Below, piece after piece: positions 46,161 through 54,674 of a stretch of 64,000 nucleotides of DNA. This DNA is from an uncultured Acetatifactor sp. (GTDB lineage: Bacteria; Bacillota; Clostridia; Lachnospirales; Lachnospiraceae): NCBI GenBank assembly GCA_944383825.1, contig CALWRA010000001.1:173495-237494 (forward strand), given 5' to 3'. The notes below the pieces were generated by a model. That model was given only the letters and a program-made list of their open reading frames with translations. It was not told the origin of the DNA and made no database searches. Within the stretch, counting starts at the first letter, position 1, and each line of letters begins with the position of its first letter. The position numbers and the translations under genes are program-made.

Positions 46161-47198
46161 TCAACCAGGCCCTTCCGCAATATTCCGCACGCTTCCCCTT
46201 TCCAGTAGTCTGTGGGGGAGTATGATATGGCCCATCTCCGCTTTCTTTGTCATAATCTCGTGGAGAAACTTTGCTCCGGCGAAACCGCTTTCTTTCATAT
46301 CCTGTGCAACAGTGGTGAGGAGGGGAGTCGTATATTCAGTAATGGGAATTCCGTCAAATCCGGTAATGGAAAAATCCTCAGGCACCCGGTATCCACATTC
46401 CTTTACCGCATTCATCGCTCCAAGCGCCATTATATCACTGAAGCACAGAAACGCGGTGTGTTTGGATGTTCCGTTTTCCTTCAGGTATCCCTTAACCTGA
46501 TTGTAGGCAATTTCCTCGCTGAAGTCGCAATACAGAACATTGTCTCTTGTGAGCCTTCTCCCCGCATTTTCCAGCGCGGCGTACACACCCGTTAATCGTT
46601 CCACATTAACTGCCGCATTCTTCTTGCCACTGATCACCAGAATATTTCTGTGACCGTTCTTGATCAGAAGCTCCGCGATTTCCTGGCTGGCAGCCACGTT
46701 GTCAATGGAAACCCATCCCGCCTTTTTTCCCGGCAGTTCTACGTCAATGGCTACACAGGGTATTTCCGTAGTCTCCATCAATTCGCTGAAATAAGCGTCC
46801 TCCATTGTAACTCCGCTTAAGATTACGCCCGCCACACTGTGATCTACACAGAATCTCTTGTAGGACATCTGCCTTTGGTGAGCGGAATCCGTTGCATACA
46901 CCGCCACCTCAAGCCCCCTCGAGCAGGCGTAGGAATAAACTCCCTGAATCAGAGTGAACATAAGGTTTTCCTTGGGGTTGTTTTCCAAAAGTCCGGATAT
47001 AATCAAAGCGATATTCCTCTTATTTTTGGAGGACAAATTTCTGGCGCTTAAGTTCGGCGAGTAATCCAGCAGCTCCGCCGCCTCAAATATCCGCTTTTTC
47101 GTCTCGGGCTTTATATCCTTATAACCGTTAAAAGCCCGGGAAACAGTTCCAATGGAAACCCCTGCTCTCCTGGCCACATCTCTAATGGATCCTGACAA
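46161..47198 (-). CDS. LacI family regulator of the GH65 operon
   Basis: The 345-residue protein has a LacI helix-turn-helix (IRDVARRAGVSIGTVSRAF) and a sugar-binding sensor domain with GVILSGVTMEDAYF and FSITGFDGIP. It is upstream of and in the same direction as the importer genes. The start is TTG at 47198 with GGAGAAG 7 bp before. Two matching operators, one before its own gene and one before the importer, suggest it represses both. Confidence 0.92.
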   Translation of the reverse strand: MSGSIRDVARRAGVSIGTVSRAFNGYKDIKPETKKRIFEAAELLDYSPNLSARNLSSKNKRNIALIISGLLENNPKENLMFTLIQGVYSYACSRGLEVAVYATDSAHQRQMSYKRFCVDHSVAGVILSGVTMEDAYFSELMETTEIPCVAIDVELPGKKAGWVSIDNVAASQEIAELLIKNGHRNILVISGKKNAAVNVERLTGVYAALENAGRRLTRDNVLYCDFSEEIAYNQVKGYLKENGTSKHTAFLCFSDIMALGAMNAVKECGYRVPEDFSITGFDGIPITEYTTPLLTTVAQDMKESGFAGAKFLHEIMTKKAEMGHIILPHRLLERGSVRNIAEGPG

Positions 47199-47213
47199 AA
47201 AATCTTCTCCTTC

Positions 47214-47227
47214 CGAAAAGGTTTTTG
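47214..47227 (-). promoter_or_regulatory. Candidate autoregulatory operator of the lacI-type gene
   Basis: CGAAAAGGTTTTTG matches 12 of 14 bases of the operator at 46083 and overlaps the 5' side of the regulator's ribosome site. Confidence 0.5.
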
Positions 47228-47456
47228 TAGCTTAGGACTAGTGTACTATATTATTCAAAGATTGTAAAGAGTTTTGTGCTTTTTTTATTTATTTCTTTTA
47301 GATTAGACTGTTTTTTACCGCACAATGCCTTATCCCCATGGAATTTTCCCGGATTTTTTCGGTAGTTTTTCCCATCTATTACCCTGCGGCTTCTTACATC
47401 GTTGCCTAAACCAATGCAATCCGCCTTTATTTGTCCGAAATTCACAGGAGACATTA

Positions 47457-49172
47457 TTATGTGCCCGCTTTCATCCGCAGCTTCGGATACCTGTTAAAGC
47501 ATGCAAAAATCTCCTGTTTCCTGGGCATAGCCATGCCGCAGACGCCGGAAGCGCTTTCACACAGAACGGACAGGCTTCCTTTTTCCAACTCCTGTTCCAG
47601 CTCCTCCACAATCCGACGCAGATCCTTTTTCCCGTCAAGTATATGCTTCTGAGCGTAGCGCATACAATATGCCAGGGCTGTTACCTGCTCGCCATCCGTA
47701 ATCTGTTCCACGCAGCGCAAATTAATATTCTGTTTGTTAATCATTATCTCTTCTTTTCCCAAGGTCTTCAGCTTGATGCGCTCGCTTCCTCTGAATTCGG
47801 GACTGGGTGCGGGACATCGTTTGAAATGAGGTCTGGCCGCTTTCTCTTTCGGAACGCTGATCATAGGAAAGCTTTCTGCTTCCTTTTTGGCATATTCCGT
47901 AATATCCTTTGGAATATAGCTGTCCATTTGGATAATGGTATCCGCAATATGGAAATAGGCGCCCGAGCTTCCCGCCACAATCACCGTGGAGACCTCATAA
48001 TCCTCATACAGTTCCTGAATCCGTTCAATGAAGGGAGTGATAGGTTCCATGTCCCGATGGATGACTCTCTGCATAAGCTCATCCCGAATCATGAAATTGG
48101 TAGCGCTGGTATCCTCGTCAATTAACAACAAATTTGTCCCCGCCTCCAGACTCTCAACCACATTTGCCGCCTGCGACGTGCTGCCGCTGGCGTCCTCGGT
48201 GGCAAAGCCCACCGTATCTTTTCCATTGGGCAGGTTATTAATAAACATGGAAATATCCGTCTTTTGTATAATTCTTCCATCCTCAGCGCGGATTTTCATG
48301 GCTGTGCTGTCCGTAATCACATATTCCCGTCCGTCCCCTGCAATATGGTCGTAAACTCCCAGCTCAAGGGCCTTCAAAAGGGTGGACTTTCCATGATACC
48401 CCCCGCCCACAATCAAAGTGACGCCCTTTTTAATGCCCATTCCCCTAATCCTGCCTCTGTGGGGAAGCTCCAATGTTACCTGCAGCTCGTTGGGGGAGCA
48501 GAATTTCACACCGCCCTGCATAGGCTTCACAGATGTGCCAGACTCTCTGGGCAGTATGCTCCCATCGGCAACAAAGGCGCACAGTCCCAGCTTAGGCAGC
48601 ATTTCCCGGATGTATTGCTGATCCTCCGCCAAATCGGCGATTGAGCGCAGACGTTTTGCATCTAAATTTTTATAGATTAAAGCATGTCTTACACATTCCG
48701 GAAGAAATTCAAACAGAATTTTCTCAAGCTCTCCGGCATTGATTGTCCTTCCAAAAGCCGGGAAACCAATCTCCATCCTGAAATTCATATCTCCTGTTGC
48801 CGGATCAATCCTGCAGGCCGTGCGCTCCAGCACCTCCTGGCCGCAGCGGCTGACGCCGATTAGTCCACTTTTCCCGGAGCCCTTTGCTTTAAATGCAAAC
48901 TGCTCCGCTCTTTTCGCAAACTGTCTGGTCAGCTCATCCTGAAGCGCAATGCGCTGATGTCTGTCCGGAAACAGTTCCTTTGGAAATCCTGCGTGCTTTC
49001 CCTTTATGTGCACGCTTACTCTGGATGGAGATGCAAAGGGATCCCCCTGAACATGATCTATGGACAGTACATATTCCTGAAACTGATACATTCCTTTTGT
49101 ATCCTTATAAGCAGGATACCCTCGGCGGTCAATCCTTTTTAATAGATTTCTCAAATCTGTTGATGACTGCAT
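47457..49172 (-). CDS. Predicted ABC-class ATPase, PF09818 family
   Basis: The 571-residue protein belongs to a family of predicted ABC-class ATPases without known function. It has a unique N-terminal region, a P-loop GGGYHGKSTLLKAL near residue 260, a Walker B LLLIDEDTSATNFM near 345, and a long C-terminal part. There is no membrane segment. The Walker A deviates from GxxGxGKS (GGGYHGKS). The start follows AAGGAGAGGGAAAA. It is a single gene upstream of nothing obvious; its role is open. Confidence 0.8.
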   Translation of the reverse strand: MQSSTDLRNLLKRIDRRGYPAYKDTKGMYQFQEYVLSIDHVQGDPFASPSRVSVHIKGKHAGFPKELFPDRHQRIALQDELTRQFAKRAEQFAFKAKGSGKSGLIGVSRCGQEVLERTACRIDPATGDMNFRMEIGFPAFGRTINAGELEKILFEFLPECVRHALIYKNLDAKRLRSIADLAEDQQYIREMLPKLGLCAFVADGSILPRESGTSVKPMQGGVKFCSPNELQVTLELPHRGRIRGMGIKKGVTLIVGGGYHGKSTLLKALELGVYDHIAGDGREYVITDSTAMKIRAEDGRIIQKTDISMFINNLPNGKDTVGFATEDASGSTSQAANVVESLEAGTNLLLIDEDTSATNFMIRDELMQRVIHRDMEPITPFIERIQELYEDYEVSTVIVAGSSGAYFHIADTIIQMDSYIPKDITEYAKKEAESFPMISVPKEKAARPHFKRCPAPSPEFRGSERIKLKTLGKEEIMINKQNINLRCVEQITDGEQVTALAYCMRYAQKHILDGKKDLRRIVEELEQELEKGSLSVLCESASGVCGMAMPRKQEIFACFNRYPKLRMKAGT

Positions 49173-49206
49173 TTTTCCCTCTCCTTATTATATAAGATAT
49201 TATAAG

Positions 49207-49244
49207 AGCAGGGATAAGGCTCTTCCGTGCGCCTTTTCCCTGCT
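49207..49244 (-). terminator. Hairpin after the parvulin-like gene
   Basis: AGCAGGGA (49207-49214) and TCCCTGCT (49237-49244) form an 8-bp stem after the 49288-50928 gene on the minus strand, without a long T-run. Confidence 0.5.
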
Positions 49245-49287
49245 TCCTTTTTGCGCTTATGTTTGGTTCTCCGACAGCTTTGAACCT

Positions 49288-50928
49288 TTAATTGGTCTCA
49301 GTTTCTGCTGTTTCTGTGGCTTGAGTCGTTTCTGCAGCTTCCGTTATGTCGGTAGTCTCTGGCGTCTGGGTTTCTATGGTCAGGTAATTCAGATTCCCCT
49401 TATTGTCCTCCACCTCAATTCCGGCGCTGATCTCTTCCATGTAAGCCGTCATCGTTTCACTTAGCAGGGTGTTTCTGATACTAAGCTTCCATTCCGGATC
49501 ATTTGTGCCTACATAGTACAGCACATAAGTATATCCATCCTCTTCCGATGTGATTGCGGCAGTATCTCCCGCAGCCCGAGACTGATCAAACAGCCATTCG
49601 TTCAGGGCATCCGGCAGACTTCCCTGGGCAACGCCCTCATACAAGCCTCCCTGGGCAGCTGTCAAGGCGTCTTCACTGTGCTGAGCGCAAAGCGCTTCAA
49701 AGCTTTCTTCCGTAGCCTCGCCGGCCAACCATTCATCCAAAAGAGCCTGGCCATCCTCTTGGGTGAGCAGCATCCTCACATCTGCAGTAGGAGTTTCGTC
49801 CAGATAACGCCGTTCAAATGCAAGCACAAAATACCGATTATTGTCGGTATCCTCCACAACAGTGGTATCCCCTGCAGCTCTAACAGGGTCAAAGAGCCAA
49901 TCTCTGTAAAGAGAATTAATGCTTGTCATCTGAACCTTTTCCTGTAGCTCTCCATCCTGGGCAACTGTGGCTTCAGCTGCATCAGCCTGCTGCTTCGCCT
50001 CCTGCATAGCCGCGGCTATTTCTGCTTCGGAAGGCTCGTATGCTTCTGTTTCCCCGCCGTCTTCGGCAGCCGTCGTCTCTGCCGCTCCCGCCGTATCCTC
50101 CGTTTGGGCTGTTTCAGTTGAGTCTGCCGTCTCCTGTGCCTGCGTTGTCTCAGCCGAATCTGCCAGCTCTGTAGGTTCTGTGGGAAGCTGGGCATCAATG
50201 GTCACCATACGGTAATCTAAGGAGTCATAGGAATCGGTATTTTCTTCATAATAGCTTTGAATTTCCTCCTCAGAAGGCGATTTTTCCTCAGAAATCTGAG
50301 TATAATACTCGTCCATAACCATAGCCTCCTGAACGTAACCGGATATTCTGTCCAGGGTAGCATATGCGCCGTAAAGCTGGCGGACATAATCTCCTGTGGA
50401 AACTCCTGCTTCAGATGCAGCGTCTTCTATGGATTCCACAAATCGGGAATATTCCTGAGTTGTGTCATAGGTAAATCCGGCTTCCCCGGCCTGTTTCATC
50501 AACGCCTTAGTGCTGATCAGATTTTCCACCGCCAGCTGTTCAAAATAATCCTGCCAGGTAAGGGTATCGGAATACATCTGCGTGGACAGATCCCCTGTCA
50601 GATCCAGCCCGAAATACGACATATAAGTGCCGTTCTGCATCAGGTAATTATTTCTTACTATGTTATAATGATAATCAAACTCCACCCTTGTAACGCTTTC
50701 TCCTCCAACCTGAATAAAAGCTGAGTGAGTCGCCAGATAAGTGCGGATGGGGAAGGATGCAATCAGACATACCAAAGCAGCGGCAATGACAATGCCTATG
50801 GCAGCCATAATGCGCCTTTCTCGTTTCTCCTTTTCCTTCTGCTCTTTGCGTTTCTGCAGTTTACGGTCATATCGGGTTATTATCTTTTCCTGCTGCTGTT
50901 CCGTATTTTGTATTTCCTTTTTAGACAT
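49288..50928 (-). CDS. Membrane-anchored SurA/PrsA-like peptidyl-prolyl isomerase
   Basis: The 546-residue protein has a charged cytoplasmic start (about 1-40), one membrane helix (about 41-65) and a SurA-N-like chaperone region. A low-complexity Thr/Ala/Glu insert (about 240-300) interrupts it. Two parvulin-like segments follow, each with a related block: LYRDWLFDPVRAAGDTTVV and LNEWLFDQSRAAGDTAAI. It probably assists folding of exported proteins outside the membrane. The tail is again Thr/Glu rich. The start is preceded by AAGGAGACATTTTAGC. Confidence 0.8.
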   Translation of the reverse strand: MSKKEIQNTEQQQEKIITRYDRKLQKRKEQKEKEKRERRIMAAIGIVIAAALVCLIASFPIRTYLATHSAFIQVGGESVTRVEFDYHYNIVRNNYLMQNGTYMSYFGLDLTGDLSTQMYSDTLTWQDYFEQLAVENLISTKALMKQAGEAGFTYDTTQEYSRFVESIEDAASEAGVSTGDYVRQLYGAYATLDRISGYVQEAMVMDEYYTQISEEKSPSEEEIQSYYEENTDSYDSLDYRMVTIDAQLPTEPTELADSAETTQAQETADSTETAQTEDTAGAAETTAAEDGGETEAYEPSEAEIAAAMQEAKQQADAAEATVAQDGELQEKVQMTSINSLYRDWLFDPVRAAGDTTVVEDTDNNRYFVLAFERRYLDETPTADVRMLLTQEDGQALLDEWLAGEATEESFEALCAQHSEDALTAAQGGLYEGVAQGSLPDALNEWLFDQSRAAGDTAAITSEEDGYTYVLYYVGTNDPEWKLSIRNTLLSETMTAYMEEISAGIEVEDNKGNLNYLTIETQTPETTDITEAAETTQATETAETETN

Positions 50929-51011
50929 GCTAAAATGTCTCCTTCCTGCTTTCAGCGCGCTGCGATTTTGCGCATTGCACTATTTTACCGTATTTACGGA
51001 GAAAAGTGAAG

Positions 51012-52685
51012 TTATTTCACATATTTTTCAAGCTTTTCCACTATATTTTTTATGGCGCCTTCTTCAAATGGACTATCCAATCCCACATCCTTGAGCATGT
51101 TCGTATAAAAGTCACTGGCGGAAAGCATGCAGAGTTTCAGGTAGCTTTCCCACGCTCCTGCAAAATCCTCATCCATCCTGACTTTATACTGCAGCGCGCA
51201 GGTCTGCGCCAGACAGTAGTCAATATAATAAAGAGGATAATCGTAAATATGCAGCTGCCTTTGCCAATATCCCCCCTGGCCAAAAAATTTGTTGTCTCCA
51301 TAATCCAAATGGGGCTTATATTCCTTCTCCAGCTTTCGCCATGCCGCCTTTCTCTCTGCCGGCGTCATATCCGGATTCCCGTATACAATATGCTGGAATT
51401 CATCCACCATGCATCCGTAAGGGATAAATGCCGCAGCGTCTTCCAAATGCATGTCTATATAATCACGGGCTCTGTCTCCAAAGAACAAGGGCATCCATTT
51501 TTCAGCAAAAAATTCCATGGACATGGAGTGAATCTCCGCAGTTTCCATGCCGATCTCCGCATGCTCCCTGATAGGATCCTTTCCCGACAGATAGCCCTGA
51601 AAGGCATGGCCGCACTCATGGGTAATCACATCCACATCGCCGCTGGTTCCGTTGAAATTGGCGAAAATGAAGGGAGAGTTGTATAGGGGCAGATAAGTCA
51701 TATAGCCTCCCGCCCGTTTTGTCTTTCTTCCCAGCACATCAAAAAGCTGGTTTTCCATCATAAAGTTAAAAAATTCCTTTGTCTGCGGGGAAAGCTCTTC
51801 ATACATCTTCCTTCCCGACTCCATAATCTCCTGAGGGGAGCCAATGGGAGCCGGATTCCCCTCAGGAAAATACACCTGCTCGTCAATAAAGCTGAGCCGG
51901 TCAAGCCCCAGTCGTTTTCTCCTTCTCTCATGGAGGCTTTCTGCAAAGGGTACAAAATATTCCTTAATCTGCCTGCGGAATGCCTCCACCTCTTCCTTGC
52001 CGTAGCAGTTTCTATTCATGCGGATATATCCCAGCTCCAGATAATTTTCATATCCCATTTCCCTGGCTTGCTTTGTTCTGTTTTTCACCAGCCTGTCATA
52101 AATTTCATCGAGCTTATCCGCATTTTCCTCAAAAAATACACTTATTTTTTCCCATGCCTGGGCCCGCACTTTTCTATCCTGGCTGATCAGATACGGGCGC
52201 ATCAGAGAAAGATTCAGCTCTTTTCCGTCAAACGGTATTTTTGCCCCTGCAATCAGCTTGTCATATTCCATGGTAAGATTATTTTCCTCCTGCATCAAAG
52301 GAATGATTTTTTCATTCATCGATTTCAGAGAAAGCTCCATATTTTTGAAAGCTACCTGTCCTATTTTACTCTCCAGATACTCTCTGTAGGGGGATTCATA
52401 CATCCGTTTTTCGTATTCCAGCACCAGATTTCTGTATACCGGCCTTTTTTCATCGTAATATTGGTGCTCGCCGTCATAAAACTTATCCGATGTATCGATG
52501 TCAAACCGTATATTCGCAATGGTCATATAGGTGGATACCCTGTCGGTCAGAGCATAGAATTTCTGGTGCACCGCAAACTGCTCTTCCCCGCTTTTAGCCT
52601 CCTCGAATTCTCTTGTCAGCTCTTTCATCTCTTTTTCCACCTGCGCAAAGTCTACGCGCTCATAGGGCATATCCTGAAATTTCAT
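51012..52685 (-). CDS. M3 family oligoendopeptidase
   Basis: The 557-residue cytoplasmic metallopeptidase has HECGH at 356-360 followed by the third zinc ligand Glu in AEIHSMSMEF near residue 385. It lies closest to PepF-type oligoendopeptidases, which degrade peptides of about 7-17 residues. Start site AAAGAGAGGAAAA. It stands alone, divergent from the decayed gene cluster. Confidence 0.92.
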   Translation of the reverse strand: MKFQDMPYERVDFAQVEKEMKELTREFEEAKSGEEQFAVHQKFYALTDRVSTYMTIANIRFDIDTSDKFYDGEHQYYDEKRPVYRNLVLEYEKRMYESPYREYLESKIGQVAFKNMELSLKSMNEKIIPLMQEENNLTMEYDKLIAGAKIPFDGKELNLSLMRPYLISQDRKVRAQAWEKISVFFEENADKLDEIYDRLVKNRTKQAREMGYENYLELGYIRMNRNCYGKEEVEAFRRQIKEYFVPFAESLHERRRKRLGLDRLSFIDEQVYFPEGNPAPIGSPQEIMESGRKMYEELSPQTKEFFNFMMENQLFDVLGRKTKRAGGYMTYLPLYNSPFIFANFNGTSGDVDVITHECGHAFQGYLSGKDPIREHAEIGMETAEIHSMSMEFFAEKWMPLFFGDRARDYIDMHLEDAAAFIPYGCMVDEFQHIVYGNPDMTPAERKAAWRKLEKEYKPHLDYGDNKFFGQGGYWQRQLHIYDYPLYYIDYCLAQTCALQYKVRMDEDFAGAWESYLKLCMLSASDFYTNMLKDVGLDSPFEEGAIKNIVEKLEKYVK

Positions 52686-52793
52686 TTTTCCTCTCTTTCT
52701 GCCGCACCGGCGGCTTTAAAATTACGCGCATCGGTCTGCCCACCCTATCATGCCGTTTCCTACGCCATAATAAAGACTCTGATTTTAAACAAC

Positions 52794-52803
52794 CAAGCGC
52801 TTG
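52794..52803. promoter_or_regulatory. LacI-type palindrome before the decayed sugar locus
   Basis: CAAGCGCTTG is a perfect palindrome, flanked by AAAC and GTTT at equal distance. It lies between the M3 peptidase and the pseudogene cluster and may be the old operator of the lost transporter. Confidence 0.4.
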
Positions 52804-52925
52804 CACGTTTACTATTATAATCAAATTCCCAGTGAAAGTAAATCCCGCCGTTATAGACAAAATATTGTTTATAGAGCACATTATATAATATATGTGAAAT
52901 ATGCCATGTACAGCGGGGGTGCCTA

Positions 52926-53133
52926 ATGAAGACATATCTGAATCATAAAAAGCTTTCATGAATGACCGCATATTACAGAGCTTTTTTACTATTTATTACC
53001 TTTCCCTGCTTGTGGTTCTTATGCTTGCACTGCTTCTTTTAAATCAGCAGTTTAAAAAACAAGCCATAGAAAACATTACGCGTGCTCAGGATAATATTGT
53101 AACAGAATTGACTTCTGGCGTAAATACAATGTC
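52926..53133 (+). pseudogene. Fragment of a membrane sensor (N-terminus)
   Basis: An ATG at 52926 after GGGGGTGCCTA opens MKTYLNHKKLS, then a stop; a shifted frame from 52958 continues with FFTIYYLSLLVVLMLALLLL (a membrane helix) and a helical segment up to MSMRL. This is the layout of the N-terminus of a membrane sensor kinase or membrane AraC regulator. It breaks off at about 53133, where another gene fragment starts in a different frame. Confidence 0.55.
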
Positions 53134-53282
53134 CATGCGATTGAAATAGAAAAAATCAAGGACGATTCCGAATACTGGAGCGCTATGAAAATGAGAGCTT
53201 CTGCTAATCAGCTGCCGGATATGCTGTTGACGGAAAGGTTTTGGGCATTCCCATGACCTCAGGCTATGAATACGTCTATTAG
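53134..53282 (+). pseudogene. Fragments of an ABC sugar-binding protein
   Basis: Frame one reads IEIEKIKDDSEYWSAMKMRA and SANQLPDML, a typical stretch of family 1 solute-binding proteins. After an internal deletion another frame reads DGKVLGIPMTSGYEYVY then a stop, matching the next conserved block of the same family. The signal peptide and most of the protein are missing. Confidence 0.7.
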
Positions 53283-53691
53283 TTGGAAGGATATGTTCGC
53301 TATAAACGGCGCTTTTAACGCTATTTTAAGCGCAGTGCATCTGGAATCCCTGATGCGTAACTGGCTCTCAGATGAAAAAATTGTAAATTATGTTCTGACC
53401 TCCGATTCCCTCCGGCGGTCTTGAGGCCGCCAAAGTAGACGGGGAGAATACCTGGCAGCTTTTCAGATACATATAGGTACCTGCGATTATTCCTTTTGTC
53501 ATGATTTCAGGAGGACCGGGTTATGCGTCTTCCACCTTTACCCTGTATACCATAGAAACCGCTTTATATATTCCAATTTCGGACTTGCGGCAGCCATGGC
53601 AGTCGCAATTATGGCAATGATCGCTCTTATCTATGTAATACAAAACAAGATTATCCACGGACTTATTCTGAAAGAAAGAAAAACAGTATGA
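53283..53691 (+). pseudogene. Fragments of a MalF-type permease
   Basis: Three shifted pieces are recognisable: GAFNAILSAVHLESLMRNWL; then GGLEAAKVDGENTWQLFRYI with an in-frame stop before VPAIIPFVMI, the EAA loop of a CUT1 permease; then GGPGYASSTFTLYTIETALY; and NFGLAAAMAVAIMAMIALIY to a stop at 53691. Order and content follow a normal MalF protein, with deletions and frameshifts. Confidence 0.75.
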
Positions 53692-53801
53692 TAAAAAAGT
53701 AACGCTGCAAGCTATAAAACAAATTATCTGCCTGAGCGGAGCCTTCGAATACATAGATCTGAGTCTTTGCCAAATACCCTGATGCATAAATGCCGATTAA
53801 G

Positions 53802-53810
53802 TGGTATGAT
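53802..53810 (+). promoter_or_regulatory. Extended -10 promoter of the TSUP gene
   Basis: TGGTATGAT lies about 40 bp before the TSUP start; no clear -35. Confidence 0.4.
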
Positions 53811-53852
53811 AGATTCAAAATCTAAAACATAGGGAAAGGAAGAACTAACTGC

Positions 53853-54644
53853 ATGGGAATATACATATTGTTTTTACTGGTAAGTTTCGGCGCTTCAATT
53901 ATTGGCGCCATCTGCGGAATCGGAGGAGGCGTGATTATCAAGCCTGTTCTGGATGCTTTCGGGGTATTGAGCGTAGGGACCATCAGCTTTCTATCCAGTT
54001 GCACTGTGCTGTCTATGTCCTGTTATTCCGTGGTCCGTTCTAAAACCGCAGGGGATTCCGGCATTGACGTGAAGACCGGCACCCCTCTTGCAATTGGCGC
54101 GGCTGCAGGAGGAGTGGCCGGAAAAATGATGTTTCAGTATTTGTCAGGGTTATTTACAGATGCGGAAATGGTAGGAGCCATTCAGGCCGGCTGTCTCATG
54201 ATTATCACAGTGGGCACTCTGATTTATACCATAAAAAAGGATAAAATAAAGACGCACCGGATGACGAATCTGTGGGTATGCCTGGCAATCGGTCTCATAC
54301 TGGGCATTATGTCGTCCTTTTTAGGCATCGGAGGCGGTCCTGTCAATCTGGTGGTTCTATTTTACTTTTTTTCCATGGACACAAAAACAGCGGCGGCCAA
54401 CTCCCTTTACATTATTTTGTTTTCCCAGATCGCCAGTCTGTTAAATACTTTGCTTACCCGGACGGTTCCTGATTTTGATCCTCTTTTGCTGATAATGATG
54501 ATCATCGCCGGCATTCTTGGAGGAATGTCCGGAAGGGCCATCAACAAGAAAATCGATTCAAAAACTGTGGATAAGTTGTTCATCTGGCTTATGGTGGTTT
54601 TGATCGTGATAAATGTTTACAATGTCTATAGATTTCTTACATAA
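53853..54644 (+). CDS. TSUP (TauE/SafE) family membrane permease
   Basis: The 263-residue protein has eight predicted membrane helices in two repeats, each with a glycine-rich block: GAICGIGGGVIIKPVLD and SFLGIGGGPVNLVVL. TSUP proteins export or import sulfite, sulfoacetate, sulfonates or other organic anions. Substrate is unknown; no sulfur genes are near. The start follows AAAGGAAGAACTAACTGC. It is convergent with the leuA fusion and shares a terminator with it. Confidence 0.88.
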   Translation: MGIYILFLLVSFGASIIGAICGIGGGVIIKPVLDAFGVLSVGTISFLSSCTVLSMSCYSVVRSKTAGDSGIDVKTGTPLAIGAAAGGVAGKMMFQYLSGLFTDAEMVGAIQAGCLMIITVGTLIYTIKKDKIKTHRMTNLWVCLAIGLILGIMSSFLGIGGGPVNLVVLFYFFSMDTKTAAANSLYIILFSQIASLLNTLLTRTVPDFDPLLLIMMIIAGILGGMSGRAINKKIDSKTVDKLFIWLMVVLIVINVYNVYRFLT

Positions 54645-54674
54645 AAGCAGGCGGCTCAATCAGCCGCCTGCTTT
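54644..54674. terminator. Bidirectional terminator of TSUP and leuA-araC genes
   Basis: AAAGCAGGCGGCT, loop CAATC, AGCCGCCTGCTTT: a perfect 13-bp stem. It includes the last codons of the leuA fusion and follows the TSUP stop. Confidence 0.85.

Noticed and set aside
51930..52820. A 296-codon frame antisense to the M3 peptidase
   Set aside because: The peptidase on the other strand has its full set of motifs; the antisense frame is a shadow with no ribosome site.
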